Shown here piece after piece: positions 1 to 8,202 of a stretch of 19,273 nt of DNA. The DNA comes from an uncultured Clostridia bacterium (GTDB lineage: Bacteria; Bacillota; Clostridia; Christensenellales; Borkfalkiaceae): contig CAMWLA010000007.1 of assembly GCA_947174975.1 (NCBI GenBank), positions 1 to 19,273 of the forward strand, read 5' to 3'. Each line of letters begins with the position of its first letter. Positions within the stretch are counted from its first letter, which is position 1. Below the pieces are notes generated by a model that worked only from the letters and a program-made list of their open reading frames with translations, was not told the origin of the DNA and made no database searches. A program made the translations under genes and the position numbers.

Positions 1-3
1 CAT

Positions 4-35
4 AAAAGCAAGGAACTATCTTCCTTGCTTTTTTT
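4..35. terminator. Bidirectional rho-independent terminator
   Basis: A perfect 12-bp inverted repeat (AAAAGCAAGGAA, loop CTATC, TTCCTTGCTTTT) is followed on the plus strand by more T residues. On the minus strand it lies 28 bases or more past the beta-phosphoglucomutase stop, so it should end the importer/phosphorylase operon. The longer T tract is on the plus strand, which suggests that a converging plus-strand gene ends just left of the window; that gene is not visible. Confidence 0.85.
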
Positions 36-38
36 AAA

Positions 39-55
39 CCCGCCACAAAAGCGGG
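39..55. other. Small GC-rich hairpin next to the operon end
   Basis: CCCGC (39-43) and GCGGG (51-55) can pair around a 7-base loop directly after the pgmB stop codon. On the plus strand it is followed by CTTTTAATTATTTT. It may add to termination or protect the mRNA end. The stem is only 5 bp, so the functional claim is weak. Confidence 0.35.
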
Positions 56-63
56 GCTTTTAA

Positions 64-705
64 TTATTTTGTAATTTTAAGCAAATCGGAAAATGAAGCT
101 ATGGGATAAGTCGTCTTTTCGTACTTGCTTGCTTCGCCTATGCCCGCGACCTTAAAGCCGCCGGCAACGCCCGCTTGAACTCCCGCAACGGCATCCTCCA
201 CCACGAGGCAGTCTTCGGGGTTTAACGAAAGATATTCGGCAGCCTTTAAAAATACTTCGGGGTCGGGCTTGCTCTTTGTTACGCAGTTGCCGTCCGCAAC
301 GGCGTCGAAAAACAAACCGAGACCCAGCCTCTCCAAAATAAACGGAGTGTTTTTACTTGACGAGCCTATGGCAAGTTTCAAGCCGTTTGCCCTCAGCTTA
401 TTCAGCGTTGAAAGTACTTCTCCGTCCAAATCTTTTTCCGACATTTTTTCAAGCATGTTTTTGTAAATGTCGTTCTTGGTTTCGGCAAGCGCGATTTTCT
501 GTTCGTCGGTATACGTCTTGTCGCTCTTCCTTAAAACCACTTCGAGGCTTTCCATACGCGAAACGCCCCTTTGCAGTTTATTGTCTTCCCGTGAAAAGTC
601 GGTAACCCCTATAAGGTCGGCCAGCGCTTTCCACGCAAGAAAGTGATACTCGTCCGTCGAACAGATTACTCCGTCCAAATCAAATATTACGCCTTTGAAT
701 TTCAT
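64..705 (-). CDS. pgmB: Beta-phosphoglucomutase (HAD superfamily)
   Basis: This 213-residue cytoplasmic enzyme should convert beta-D-glucose 1-phosphate to glucose 6-phosphate through a phospho-aspartate. The HAD motif FDLDGVI near the N-terminus gives nucleophile Asp9 and acid/base Asp11. The cap region has EYHFLAWKAL and RGVSRMESL, close to the family pattern. Motif II is GSSSKN at about 114-119, motif III is Lys146 in KSKPDP, and motif IV is Glu170-Asp171. The length is normal for the family and no key residue is missing. The start codon overlaps the stop of the upstream GH65 gene by four bases (ATGA), with AAGGAG just upstream, so translation is probably coupled. Standing directly behind two GH65 phosphorylases, whose product is beta-glucose 1-phosphate, fixes the role well. 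It is the last gene of the operon. Confidence 0.95.
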   Translation of the reverse strand: MKFKGVIFDLDGVICSTDEYHFLAWKALADLIGVTDFSREDNKLQRGVSRMESLEVVLRKSDKTYTDEQKIALAETKNDIYKNMLEKMSEKDLDGEVLSTLNKLRANGLKLAIGSSSKNTPFILERLGLGLFFDAVADGNCVTKSKPDPEVFLKAAEYLSLNPEDCLVVEDAVAGVQAGVAGGFKVAGIGEASKYEKTTYPIASFSDLLKITK

Positions 706-2654
706 TTTTTCTCCTTGTTACAGCCGAAGCCGTACACCGCAGTCATCCACGCGCCGCCGCTTGCGGCGGGGTGCGTTCCGCCGATGTAAATTTCGCCCGC
801 CCACTGTTTGCCGCCGCCCTTCAAGTCGATTTCGGCACTGTCCATAAACGCTTTATACGCGCCGTCAGTTTTGCCAATTCTGCAAGCCGTCAAGGCATAT
901 GCGCAGTGCGACAGTGAAGAGCCGTGTTCGGTATAGGGCAAGTAAAATTCGTAATTTGCCTTTTGTACTTCCTTGGAAAATAAACCGGGATAGAGATTGA
1001 AAAGCATAATTACGTCGGCTTGCTTAATAACTCTCGTTGCGGTTGCAACTCCGCCCGAACCGCCCCAGTACTCGTTGGGGTGTTTAAGCCGTGAACGCAC
1101 CTCTTCAACCTCTACGTCTTCAAGTTTGAAGTAACCGTCAAACTGCTCTATAACGCCGTTTTTATCGGGCTTGGGAAGATATAATTTTTCAACCCATTCC
1201 TTAAGCTTTTTCACTGCGCTTTCGGGGTAAGCTTTTTTAAACTTTTCGTAAAGCTCTACTCCGCGCTTGGTGATGTTATAAAAAATATAATTGGTATATG
1301 CGTTGTTGTTCACCCGCTCGTGATACTCGTCGGGGCCGATGACGTCCAACAGCTCGTATCTGTCCTTTACGTGATTATAGTAGCTGTAAGTACGCGCGAA
1401 TTCCGCGCATTCCAACACGGTTTCAAGTCCGCCCGCAAGCATCAGTTCGTCGTCGCCCGTGTGCTCGTAATATTTCAGAATCGCATACGCGACGTCGGCA
1501 GATATATGTATCTGCTTATCTTTAAAATACGTTCGTACGGGTCTGTGGGTAAAGACGTCGGTCACGTTAAAGTCCGAACAAGCGTCGTAGCCGTCCTGAC
1601 TTTCCCACGCGTAGAACGCGCCGCCGTATCCGTAGCTTTGCGCCTTTTTCTTCGCTTCGGGCAGAGTGTTGATTCTGTACTTAATAAGATTTTTCGCGCA
1701 GTCGGGAAGTGTGTTCAAAAAGAACGGCAGCATAAATATTTCGGTATCCCAGAACACCGCGCCCTTATACGTCTGACCAGAAAGTCCGCGCGCAGCGATA
1801 GAATACTCGCCCTTGGGCGCAAGAATAAGCAGATGATAAATACTGTAATCAAGCGCGAACTGCGCCCTTTTATCGTCCTTGAAATAAACTCTGCTTATCG
1901 ACCAAAGCCGCTCCCATTCCTTTAAATGCGACTTCAGTTTATCGTCGTAGCTTTCGCCGTCCGCGTTTTCCTCTCCGAACAAAACGAAAGCAACTCTGTC
2001 AAGAACGAACTTTTCGCCCTTTTTGATATCGGCGTTGATATAGCCGAAGCCGCCGCTGAAATTTTCTATTCTCTGCGAATACTTGCATTCAACGCTTATG
2101 CGGTAACCCAGCTCCTGCGTGGTTCCGCTCGCCGTAATCGTATCGCCGCTTATCTTGGTTTTAACGTCCTTGAAGTGCGGGCCGTTCAGCTCCCAGATAT
2201 CGGTATCGACGCCCGCCTTTATGTTAAGGCGAATATCCTTGTCCGCGGTGATAATCACCCTTGAGCAAAGATTGCTTTTGCTTGCCATATTGACAAATCT
2301 TTCGCACTTTAAAGTGACGGAAGTTCCGTTTACGTCAAACACCGTTTTGCGTTTGAAAAGTCCGCTGAAAATATCGAGCGCGACCTCGTGAAAAGCAACG
2401 TTTTTTTCGCGTGCGTCAAGAGCAATGCCGCCCGCATATGCCGCCATATAAAATGGGTTGAACGCATTTACCGTTTCGCGCCATTTGCCCTTAACGCCGT
2501 CGTATTTGCCGGCGATATTTAGGCCGACGCACTCGCTTGCGCCGAACTCGTCAAGTGTTCCGCGGTAGCCGAGATATCCGTTGCCCAAAAGATATTTATT
2601 TCCGTTTTCTACTGTCTTCGCGGCGTCAAAGCCGCTCTCTTTCAATTCGTTCAT
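702..2654 (-). CDS. GH65 inverting alpha-glucoside phosphorylase lacking the C-terminal domain
   Basis: The 650-residue protein belongs to glycoside hydrolase family 65, which phosphorolyses alpha-glucosides to beta-glucose 1-phosphate. Hallmarks are LSGQTYKGAVFWDTEIF (291-307), the proposed catalytic acid Glu443 in VIGPDEYHERVNNNAYTNY, KQAD at 544-547, the EHGSSLSH phosphate-binding loop at 576-583, and GGTHPAASGGAW near 625-636. The protein stops at GFG plus a few lysines (residue 650). Most of the small C-terminal beta-domain that normally follows in this family, present in the neighbouring paralogue, is therefore absent. The last codons carry the AAGGAG site for pgmB, so the end looks settled and not like a recent frameshift. 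There is no signal peptide, so it is cytoplasmic. The PDEYH(E)-VNNNAYTN signature recalls kojibiose/trehalose-type members, but the linkage cannot be assigned from sequence alone. Confidence 0.9.
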   Translation of the reverse strand: MNELKESGFDAAKTVENGNKYLLGNGYLGYRGTLDEFGASECVGLNIAGKYDGVKGKWRETVNAFNPFYMAAYAGGIALDAREKNVAFHEVALDIFSGLFKRKTVFDVNGTSVTLKCERFVNMASKSNLCSRVIITADKDIRLNIKAGVDTDIWELNGPHFKDVKTKISGDTITASGTTQELGYRISVECKYSQRIENFSGGFGYINADIKKGEKFVLDRVAFVLFGEENADGESYDDKLKSHLKEWERLWSISRVYFKDDKRAQFALDYSIYHLLILAPKGEYSIAARGLSGQTYKGAVFWDTEIFMLPFFLNTLPDCAKNLIKYRINTLPEAKKKAQSYGYGGAFYAWESQDGYDACSDFNVTDVFTHRPVRTYFKDKQIHISADVAYAILKYYEHTGDDELMLAGGLETVLECAEFARTYSYYNHVKDRYELLDVIGPDEYHERVNNNAYTNYIFYNITKRGVELYEKFKKAYPESAVKKLKEWVEKLYLPKPDKNGVIEQFDGYFKLEDVEVEEVRSRLKHPNEYWGGSGGVATATRVIKQADVIMLFNLYPGLFSKEVQKANYEFYLPYTEHGSSLSHCAYALTACRIGKTDGAYKAFMDSAEIDLKGGGKQWAGEIYIGGTHPAASGGAWMTAVYGFGCNKEKK

Positions 2655-4873
2655 ATTGCAAATTCAGTTACGCCCGAAAGGCTTGTTTCCTTGCCGCAGA
2701 CAATCGCGTTTACGCTTCCGCCCGATACGGTTATAGTCGCTTTACCCTTTTGTACCTTAACCGTAATATTACAGTTTCTGTAATTGAGTTTAAACGAATA
2801 CCCTTGCCATATGTCGGGGATAGAGGGATTTATAATAAGCTTTTCACCGTCGCTTCTTACCCCGCCGAAGCCGTAAACAATATTCAGCCACGCCGCCGCT
2901 ATCGAGGTAGTGTGCAAGCCCTCGCATGTGTTACGGTTGTAATCGTCAAGATCCAAGCGCGAGGCAAAGCCGAAGAATTTAAGCGCTTCGCCGTGTTTTT
3001 TAAGCTCGCTTGCAAGTATCGAATGAACGGACGGCGAAAGCGAAGATTCGTGTATACAGCGCGGCTCGTAATATTCGTAATTTGCCTTTTTCTGTTCAAA
3101 GGTAAAGTCACCGCCGTACAAAAGCATGAACATCAGAACGTCGGGCTGCTTTATCATATCGTTGCGGTAAATTCTGTCATAGCTCCAATGATGATATAAG
3201 GGGAAATCGGTTATCGGAATATCCTTTACCTCAACGTGGGGCAGACGGAAGAAACCGTCGTGCTGCTCGAAAAGCTTAGTCTTTTTATCGTAAGGAATAT
3301 ACATCTTTTCTGCGCAGTCGGAAAATGCTTTCAGCTCCTCTTTTGTTGCGCCTAAATTTACCTTGTCGCCGTATTTTTCAAAGCACTGCACGGTGTACTC
3401 GAATGTCTTTTTCGCCATGTAGTTTGTGTAGCAGTTATGGTTGACCATCATCTGGAACTCGTCGGGACCCATTACGCAGAAGTAGCCGAATCTGCCGTCC
3501 GCGCCGTACTCTCCGCGCGAGCGCAAAAACCGCGAAATTTCCAAAAGCATTTCCATACCGTAGTCGGTAAGAAACTTTGTGTCCCCCGTAACGTTTACGT
3601 AGTGCATTATGCCGTAGGCAACGCCCGTCGAGGGCTGGAACTGCAAGCTTGCGTGCTGCCATAAATCGCACGCCTCGTTTCCGTTCAGCGTTGCAATCGG
3701 GTAACAAGCGCCCTCGCAGTCAAGCTCCTTCGCCCTCTCTTTTGCCTTATCCAAAGTGTTGTATCTGAACAGTAACAAATCCTTTGCGGCGGCTTGATTA
3801 TTGAAAAGGAAATAGGGCAGACAGTACGTTTCCGTATCCCAGAACGCGTGACCGCTGTACGCTTCGCCCGTAAGTCCCTTTGCGCCGATATTGTCGGTAG
3901 GTTCGATACCGTGATAGGTTTGCTGAAGCTGGAAAATACAGAAGCGGATGCCTTGCTGGTTTTCCTCGTCTCCTACGATTTCTATATCGCTTGCTTCCCA
4001 GAATTTTTTATAATAATTTTCGTTGTCTTTCAGCGCGTCGCCGTAGGATATAGCCGAGGGTTTGCAGTTTTTCAACAGCTTTTCCCCGACTTTGCCCGTC
4101 TTGTCTACAAAGCTTGAAACGTGCTTTGTAAGCGTAAACTTTTCTTTGAGCTTTGCGGAAATTTTGGCCCCGACGGAATACCCGCTTTCTACCGTTTCCG
4201 TTTTGGCGGGGTGCGATAATTCAATATTTTGAAAGCACGCAAGGTATTGATTTGTAGACTGCGTTTTACCGAGAGCGGAGCAGTTCAAGCCCTCCGCGGA
4301 CGATTTGACCTTCGTCCATCTGCCGTCCTTGCCCCAGTGCTTTACTGCGAAATCGAGCCCGGCGAAAATTTCGATATCCGCGGCATAGTCCACGTCGATT
4401 TCTATGCGCTGATAAAGGCTGCGGCAGTCCGTCATACTTAAAAAGCGGGAAAACACAAAATTGACTTTTCCCTTTTCCGTTATTACAGTAAACGAGCGCA
4501 TGTACAGCCCCGATTTAAAGTCAAGCTTGCGCTTGAAATTTTGTATTTTACATACGCCGATATCGAGCTTGACTTTGTCTATATAAATTTCCGTTTTTAT
4601 AGGGTTTACCGCGTTGACCATATAGTGCCCGCGCTTGATTATACCCCTATACGCCGTTTCGTTGGTTTTTTCTGCCCATTCGTAAACGCCGTTGAAATAG
4701 CAACCTTGCAAAGAGGGCGCTGAAGCGCCCTCTTCCATATATCCGCGTATTCCGCAGTATTCGTTGCCAAGCGAAAAAAGTGATTCGGAAACGGCGTTTC
4801 TCTCTTTGTGAAAGCCGTCCTCTACTATACTCCAACCGTCGGTTGTGATATATTTTTCTGCTTGTTTTGCCAT
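2651..4873 (-). CDS. GH65 inverting alpha-glucoside phosphorylase, full length
   Basis: This 740-residue GH65 protein shows the full family layout: an N-terminal beta-sandwich (about 1-280), a linker, an (alpha/alpha)6 barrel (about 305-670), and a C-terminal beta-domain beginning at INPSIPDIW near residue 681. Motifs are GLTGEAYSGHAFWDTETY (333-350), proposed catalytic Glu472 in VMGPDEFQMMVNHN, KQPD (575-578) and the phosphate loop HESSLSPS (608-615). The stretch after the catalytic Glu (FQMMVNHN) differs from the YxExVxNN form of the downstream paralogue, so a different acceptor sugar is likely; this is inference. The start is set by AAAGGAG seven bases upstream, inside the last codons of the permease gene. 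The stop overlaps the next GH65 start by four bases. No signal peptide is visible, so it acts in the cytoplasm on imported oligosaccharides. Confidence 0.93.
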   Translation of the reverse strand: MAKQAEKYITTDGWSIVEDGFHKERNAVSESLFSLGNEYCGIRGYMEEGASAPSLQGCYFNGVYEWAEKTNETAYRGIIKRGHYMVNAVNPIKTEIYIDKVKLDIGVCKIQNFKRKLDFKSGLYMRSFTVITEKGKVNFVFSRFLSMTDCRSLYQRIEIDVDYAADIEIFAGLDFAVKHWGKDGRWTKVKSSAEGLNCSALGKTQSTNQYLACFQNIELSHPAKTETVESGYSVGAKISAKLKEKFTLTKHVSSFVDKTGKVGEKLLKNCKPSAISYGDALKDNENYYKKFWEASDIEIVGDEENQQGIRFCIFQLQQTYHGIEPTDNIGAKGLTGEAYSGHAFWDTETYCLPYFLFNNQAAAKDLLLFRYNTLDKAKERAKELDCEGACYPIATLNGNEACDLWQHASLQFQPSTGVAYGIMHYVNVTGDTKFLTDYGMEMLLEISRFLRSRGEYGADGRFGYFCVMGPDEFQMMVNHNCYTNYMAKKTFEYTVQCFEKYGDKVNLGATKEELKAFSDCAEKMYIPYDKKTKLFEQHDGFFRLPHVEVKDIPITDFPLYHHWSYDRIYRNDMIKQPDVLMFMLLYGGDFTFEQKKANYEYYEPRCIHESSLSPSVHSILASELKKHGEALKFFGFASRLDLDDYNRNTCEGLHTTSIAAAWLNIVYGFGGVRSDGEKLIINPSIPDIWQGYSFKLNYRNCNITVKVQKGKATITVSGGSVNAIVCGKETSLSGVTEFAI

Positions 4874-4876
4874 TGC

Positions 4877-5770
4877 TTACTCCTTTACCGCGCCCGCAGC
4901 CGAGCTTCCCGTTATCTGTTTTTGGAAGAGCGCGAATATTACTATCTGCGGTAAAATAGAAATTGTAAGTATCATTAAAAGCTTGTCGGGGCCGAAGCCG
5001 TCGATCGAGCCCATAGTGGACTGAATGTTGTATATCTTGACCATAACGGTCATCATACTGTCGTCGTTTAAAACGAGATAGGGCAAAAGGAAATCCGACC
5101 ACGCCGCCGTCATCGTAAAGATTGCGACTACGCCTATTATCGGGCGCGACATGGGAATAACCACCTTAAAGAACGCCCTAAACTTTCCGCATTTGTCCAT
5201 TTCCGCCGCCTCGAACAAGGCTTTGGGAAGCGACTCGAAATAGTTTTTGAACATTATAAGATAATACGCGTTTGCGCCGAACATAAACCACAACGGTATA
5301 TACGTGTTGATAAGTCCGAAATCTATTATCTGCTGATACAGCGGTACGATAGACATAAGCGCTGGTATCATATAGCTTGCCATAACCAGACCGAAAAAGA
5401 TTTTATAACCCTTCGGTTTTACTATCGCAAATACGTATGCAAGCAAGCCGTTGAACACTACCGAGCAAAGCACCGCGCCGACAACTACTATTATCGTATT
5501 TAAGAAATACTGCCAGAAGTTGAGCATATTCCACACTTCCGCAAGCTTTTTCAAGCTGAACGCTTCGGGGAAAAGATGATAGGGTGTTGAAGTCAGCTCG
5601 GACGCGTCTTTAAAAGACGAAATGAACAGCCACAGCACGGGAATAAGCGCGGTTAATACGGCAACCAGAAGGATAAACAGTATTACCCAATAAACGATAC
5701 GGAAGCCTACTTTTTTATAGTCCGCGGCGGTCAATATGCCGCTTGATTTACTTTGCAGACGTTTGAGCAT
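4877..5770 (-). CDS. ABC sugar importer permease, MalG/CUT1 type
   Basis: The 297-residue inner permease has about six membrane helices, the first near residues 25-55 after a charged N-terminus. The CUT1 EAA loop is clear at about 187-207 (EAAEMDKCGKFRAFFKVVIP), where the ATPase docks. It should pair with the MalF-type permease just upstream and with the binding protein to import an oligosaccharide. An ATG seven codons further upstream (5791) is possible, but GGAGG at 5775-5779 lies just before the ATG at 5770, which is therefore preferred. The gene overlaps the upstream permease by about 23 bases. Its own last codons (AAA GAG) form the ribosome binding site of the GH65 gene. The operon encodes no ATPase, so a shared MsmK/UgpC-like subunit from elsewhere is presumably used. 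Confidence 0.9.
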   Translation of the reverse strand: MLKRLQSKSSGILTAADYKKVGFRIVYWVILFILLVAVLTALIPVLWLFISSFKDASELTSTPYHLFPEAFSLKKLAEVWNMLNFWQYFLNTIIVVVGAVLCSVVFNGLLAYVFAIVKPKGYKIFFGLVMASYMIPALMSIVPLYQQIIDFGLINTYIPLWFMFGANAYYLIMFKNYFESLPKALFEAAEMDKCGKFRAFFKVVIPMSRPIIGVVAIFTMTAAWSDFLLPYLVLNDDSMMTVMVKIYNIQSTMGSIDGFGPDKLLMILTISILPQIVIFALFQKQITGSSAAGAVKE

Positions 5771-6716
5771 ACTTCCTCCACTTTCTTGCAACCTTATCTT
5801 TTTTGGGTTTGGAAAGGCGCAGATAAACTATAGTCAGTGCAATTATTATTACTGCGAGTATTACGCCGGTTGCCGCGCTTGCGCCCGCATCGAACGATTT
5901 GAACGCATACTGATAGCTTAAAAGTAGCAGCGATACGCTTGCGCCGTCGGGGCCGCCAGAGGTCATAACCAGCGGTTCGTAGAACACTTGAAATACAGAA
6001 ATTATTTGCAGAATGAAAAGCATTCTTATGGTAGGTTTAATGTGCGGAAGGGTTACGTGCCATATTCTCGACATTGCGCCCGCGCCGTCCATTCTTGCCG
6101 CCTCGTATTGCGAATTGTCGATATTCTGCAATGCGGAAAGATACACAAGCACCGTTCCGCCCGCGCCGCGCCAAGTCATTGTTACAACTATCAGCGGTAT
6201 AGTCAACTTAGGGTTGGATAAAAACTGCGAGGCGGGAATTCCCAAAGCGGATAAAAGCTGGTTTAACACCGCGCCGGGGTTGGGGTCTAAGAGATACGAC
6301 CACATTATGACGACCGCAATACCCGAAACGATTGACGGGAAATATATTCCAAGCCTTATAAACGATTTGAGATGCACGACTTCGCTTAACAGCAAGCCTA
6401 AAAATATCGGCACCAGAAAGCCTATTATAATCGACCAGAAAATATATTTAAAGGTATTGAGCAGCGCTTTTGTAAATAAGGGGTCGTGAAATACCCTCGT
6501 ATAGTTTTCGAAGTTGTTAAAGCCTACCGACTCGAAGCCCTTTGTTTCGCTGAACGACAGCACGACGTTCTGTGCAAGCGGCGCCCATACGAAGAACAAA
6601 AACAGCAACAGCCCCGGCAGCATTAAAAGCCAACCGCTCCAATTGCGCTTGAACAGCCTTTTCGCTTTATATGAAACCGACGAACGGTCGCAAAGAAGCT
6701 TGTTTGTGTTTTTCAT
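5748..6716 (-). CDS. ABC sugar importer permease, MalF/CUT1 type
   Basis: The 322-residue integral membrane protein has a positively charged N-terminus, a first helix at about 29-47 and five further hydrophobic segments. The EAA signature occurs at about 205-228 (QYEAARMDGAGAMSRIWHVTLP), close to the CUT1 consensus. The extracytoplasmic stretch after helix 1 (SFSETKG...GFNNFENYTRVF) is typical of MalF/UgpA/LacF-type subunits. It follows the binding-protein gene by nine bases, with AAGAGG as ribosome binding site, and overlaps the next permease gene. It forms the translocation channel with that second permease. The transported sugar is not readable from the permease; the downstream phosphorylases point to an alpha-linked glucosyl oligosaccharide. 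Confidence 0.9.
   Translation of the reverse strand: MKNTNKLLCDRSSVSYKAKRLFKRNWSGWLLMLPGLLLFLFFVWAPLAQNVVLSFSETKGFESVGFNNFENYTRVFHDPLFTKALLNTFKYIFWSIIIGFLVPIFLGLLLSEVVHLKSFIRLGIYFPSIVSGIAVVIMWSYLLDPNPGAVLNQLLSALGIPASQFLSNPKLTIPLIVVTMTWRGAGGTVLVYLSALQNIDNSQYEAARMDGAGAMSRIWHVTLPHIKPTIRMLFILQIISVFQVFYEPLVMTSGGPDGASVSLLLLSYQYAFKSFDAGASAATGVILAVIIIALTIVYLRLSKPKKDKVARKWRKYAQTSAK
5775..5779 (-). promoter_or_regulatory. Ribosome binding site deciding the MalG-type permease start
   Basis: GGAGG on the minus strand lies four bases before the ATG at 5770. It favours that ATG over the in-frame ATG at 5791, which has no good Shine-Dalgarno sequence. The site lies inside the end of the upstream permease gene, so translation of the two is probably coupled. 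Confidence 0.7.
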
Positions 6717-6725
6717 AAAAACCTC

Positions 6726-8141
6726 TTATTTTATCTTGTTGAGGAAATTGTTTTGGAACTGGCTGTTTGCCGTATCTAATAGCGATTTACAATTTGCCGT
6801 GCCCGGATGCGCCAAAACGTTTTGTATAGCTTTATCCAAAAGGTCGTACATATCCTGGCAATAATACGGCTCTTCCGCGCGTTTCATTTTCTCCAAGCTC
6901 TTGAAGAAATCATCGTAATAATAGCGGTTAACGTTGACGTAACGGGTGTCAAGTTCGTTTGCCTTCTCTAAAAATTCGGCATTAGTCCAAGGTCTTATAG
7001 TCTGAATTATGGGCATGCCCTTAGCTTTCGCAGTCTGATGACCGAGCTCGATTGCGCTTATGGAAATATCGTCGGTTTCGGGCGAGCGTCCCATATATTT
7101 CAAGAATAACAGCGCGCCCTTAATCTGCTCCTTGGTTGCGTTGCTTGCAAACACGTAAGGCGTTCCGCCGTAGAGAGAATAGCGGCTTTGACCGTCGCCC
7201 GTAGGCATAGGAACGAACGCGATATCGTCCCTATTGAAGCCGAACGTGGTTACGGGGAGCATTAAAGCGTCGCTTCCGCAGAAAGCCATTGCAACGTTGT
7301 TTGAACCTATCTTTGCGTACCAGTCCGCGTACGTCAGCGAAGCGTCGGGATAAATAAGTCCGTCGGTTGCCATATTCTGAATCCATTCAAGCGCCCTAAC
7401 CGCAGCGGGATCGTTTAAGTTCGCGGTGTATTTACCGTTCTGCCCCTTGACTTGCAAAGCTTCGCAGCCGAAGTTCCAAGCCATATTCGAGAACTGCCAC
7501 CCGCCGTTATTGTTTGCGGAAAGCACTACAAGTCCGTAGGTATCATCGTAAGTTTCAACTATCTCTTCAGAGAATCTGCGGATTTCGTCGAAGGTCGTGG
7601 GATACAAGGGCTTGCCGGTTTCGTCGTGCAGTTTATAGTTACCGTCGGCGTCCTTTTCGATTAAACCCACGTCGTAAAGCATATTGAGGTTTAAGAACAA
7701 GCCCATGCCGTAACCGTCGCGGGGAACGCCGTAGCATCTACCGTTTGCCGATACCGCGTCGCGCATATCCGCGTCCATTTTGTCAAGCCAGCCCAGCTCG
7801 TTAAGCTCGTCTGTAATATCTGCTACCCAGCCGTTTTCTATCAGCTTCTGCGGCTCGGTAAAGTACGTCTGGAACACCGTGGGAAGCTGTTTTGCCGTAG
7901 CTTTTGCCACGATAGTTTCGGCGCTGTATTCGTATCTGTCGGCAACTATGTCGTACTGCGGATACGCGGCTTCGAACGCTTGCTCCCACTTTTCGTACAT
8001 TTCGTTGTCCTTTTTCAGCGAGGAGTCCGGCCACATACCTATCCTCACTTTTATCCTTCCGTCACCGCCGCAACCCGCAAAAGAAAACAGCGAAGCTGCT
8101 CCCACCACTGCGGCAACCGCGGCGCATAACCACTTTTTCAT
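6726..8141 (-). CDS. Extracellular sugar-binding lipoprotein of the ABC importer
   Basis: This 471-residue family 1 solute-binding protein should capture oligosaccharide outside the membrane and deliver it to the two downstream permeases. The N-terminus MKKWLCAAVAAVVG is a lipoprotein signal. A lipobox FAGC puts the lipidated cysteine at residue 24, followed by a Gly/Asp-rich linker. The mature region begins VRIGMWPDSSLKKDNEMYEKWEQAFEAAYP, typical of MalE/UgpB-like proteins, and has WQFSNMAWNFG and GTPYVFASNATKEQIKGALLFLKYMG segments. The reading frame extends to an ATG at 8165, but AGGAGG at 8150-8155 lies eight bases before the ATG at 8141 and the signal peptide begins there, so that start is used. 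It is the first gene of the operon, behind a divergent regulatory region. Confidence 0.93.
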   Translation of the reverse strand: MKKWLCAAVAAVVGAASLFSFAGCGGDGRIKVRIGMWPDSSLKKDNEMYEKWEQAFEAAYPQYDIVADRYEYSAETIVAKATAKQLPTVFQTYFTEPQKLIENGWVADITDELNELGWLDKMDADMRDAVSANGRCYGVPRDGYGMGLFLNLNMLYDVGLIEKDADGNYKLHDETGKPLYPTTFDEIRRFSEEIVETYDDTYGLVVLSANNNGGWQFSNMAWNFGCEALQVKGQNGKYTANLNDPAAVRALEWIQNMATDGLIYPDASLTYADWYAKIGSNNVAMAFCGSDALMLPVTTFGFNRDDIAFVPMPTGDGQSRYSLYGGTPYVFASNATKEQIKGALLFLKYMGRSPETDDISISAIELGHQTAKAKGMPIIQTIRPWTNAEFLEKANELDTRYVNVNRYYYDDFFKSLEKMKRAEEPYYCQDMYDLLDKAIQNVLAHPGTANCKSLLDTANSQFQNNFLNKIK

Positions 8142-8149
8142 TACATTTT

Positions 8150-8155
8150 CCTCCT
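8150..8155 (-). promoter_or_regulatory. Strong ribosome binding site of the binding-protein gene
   Basis: A perfect AGGAGG lies eight bases upstream of the ATG at 8141. It rules out the longer reading from 8165, which would place this site inside the coding region. Confidence 0.9.
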
Positions 8156-8173
8156 GATTATTCACTTATATAC

Positions 8174-8202
8174 ATTATAAAATAAAGGCGGCTTTATATA
8201 AA
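8174..8202 (-). promoter_or_regulatory. Probable promoter of the importer/phosphorylase operon
   Basis: On the minus strand a perfect -10 box TATAAT (8174-8179) is preceded at 17 bases by a weak -35 TTTATA (8197-8202). The expected start is near 8167, leaving a leader of about 26 bases that contains the AGGAGG. The poor -35 fits a promoter that needs an activator, here probably the AraC-type response regulator encoded nearby; the last point is inference. Confidence 0.6.

Noticed and set aside
1320..1925. Plus-strand open frame of about 200 residues inside the shorter GH65 gene
   Set aside because: It is antisense to a protein with full GH65 motifs, has no ribosome site, and its translation is rich in Arg/Val without any recognisable domain; it follows from codon bias of the real gene.
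2537..3199. Plus-strand open frame of 220 residues over the GH65 junction
   Set aside because: It crosses two real genes in antisense, has no upstream signals and shows no domain-like composition.
8142..8165. Eight extra N-terminal residues of the binding protein from an ATG at 8165
   Set aside because: A perfect AGGAGG lies within this stretch and the lipoprotein signal peptide begins at 8141.
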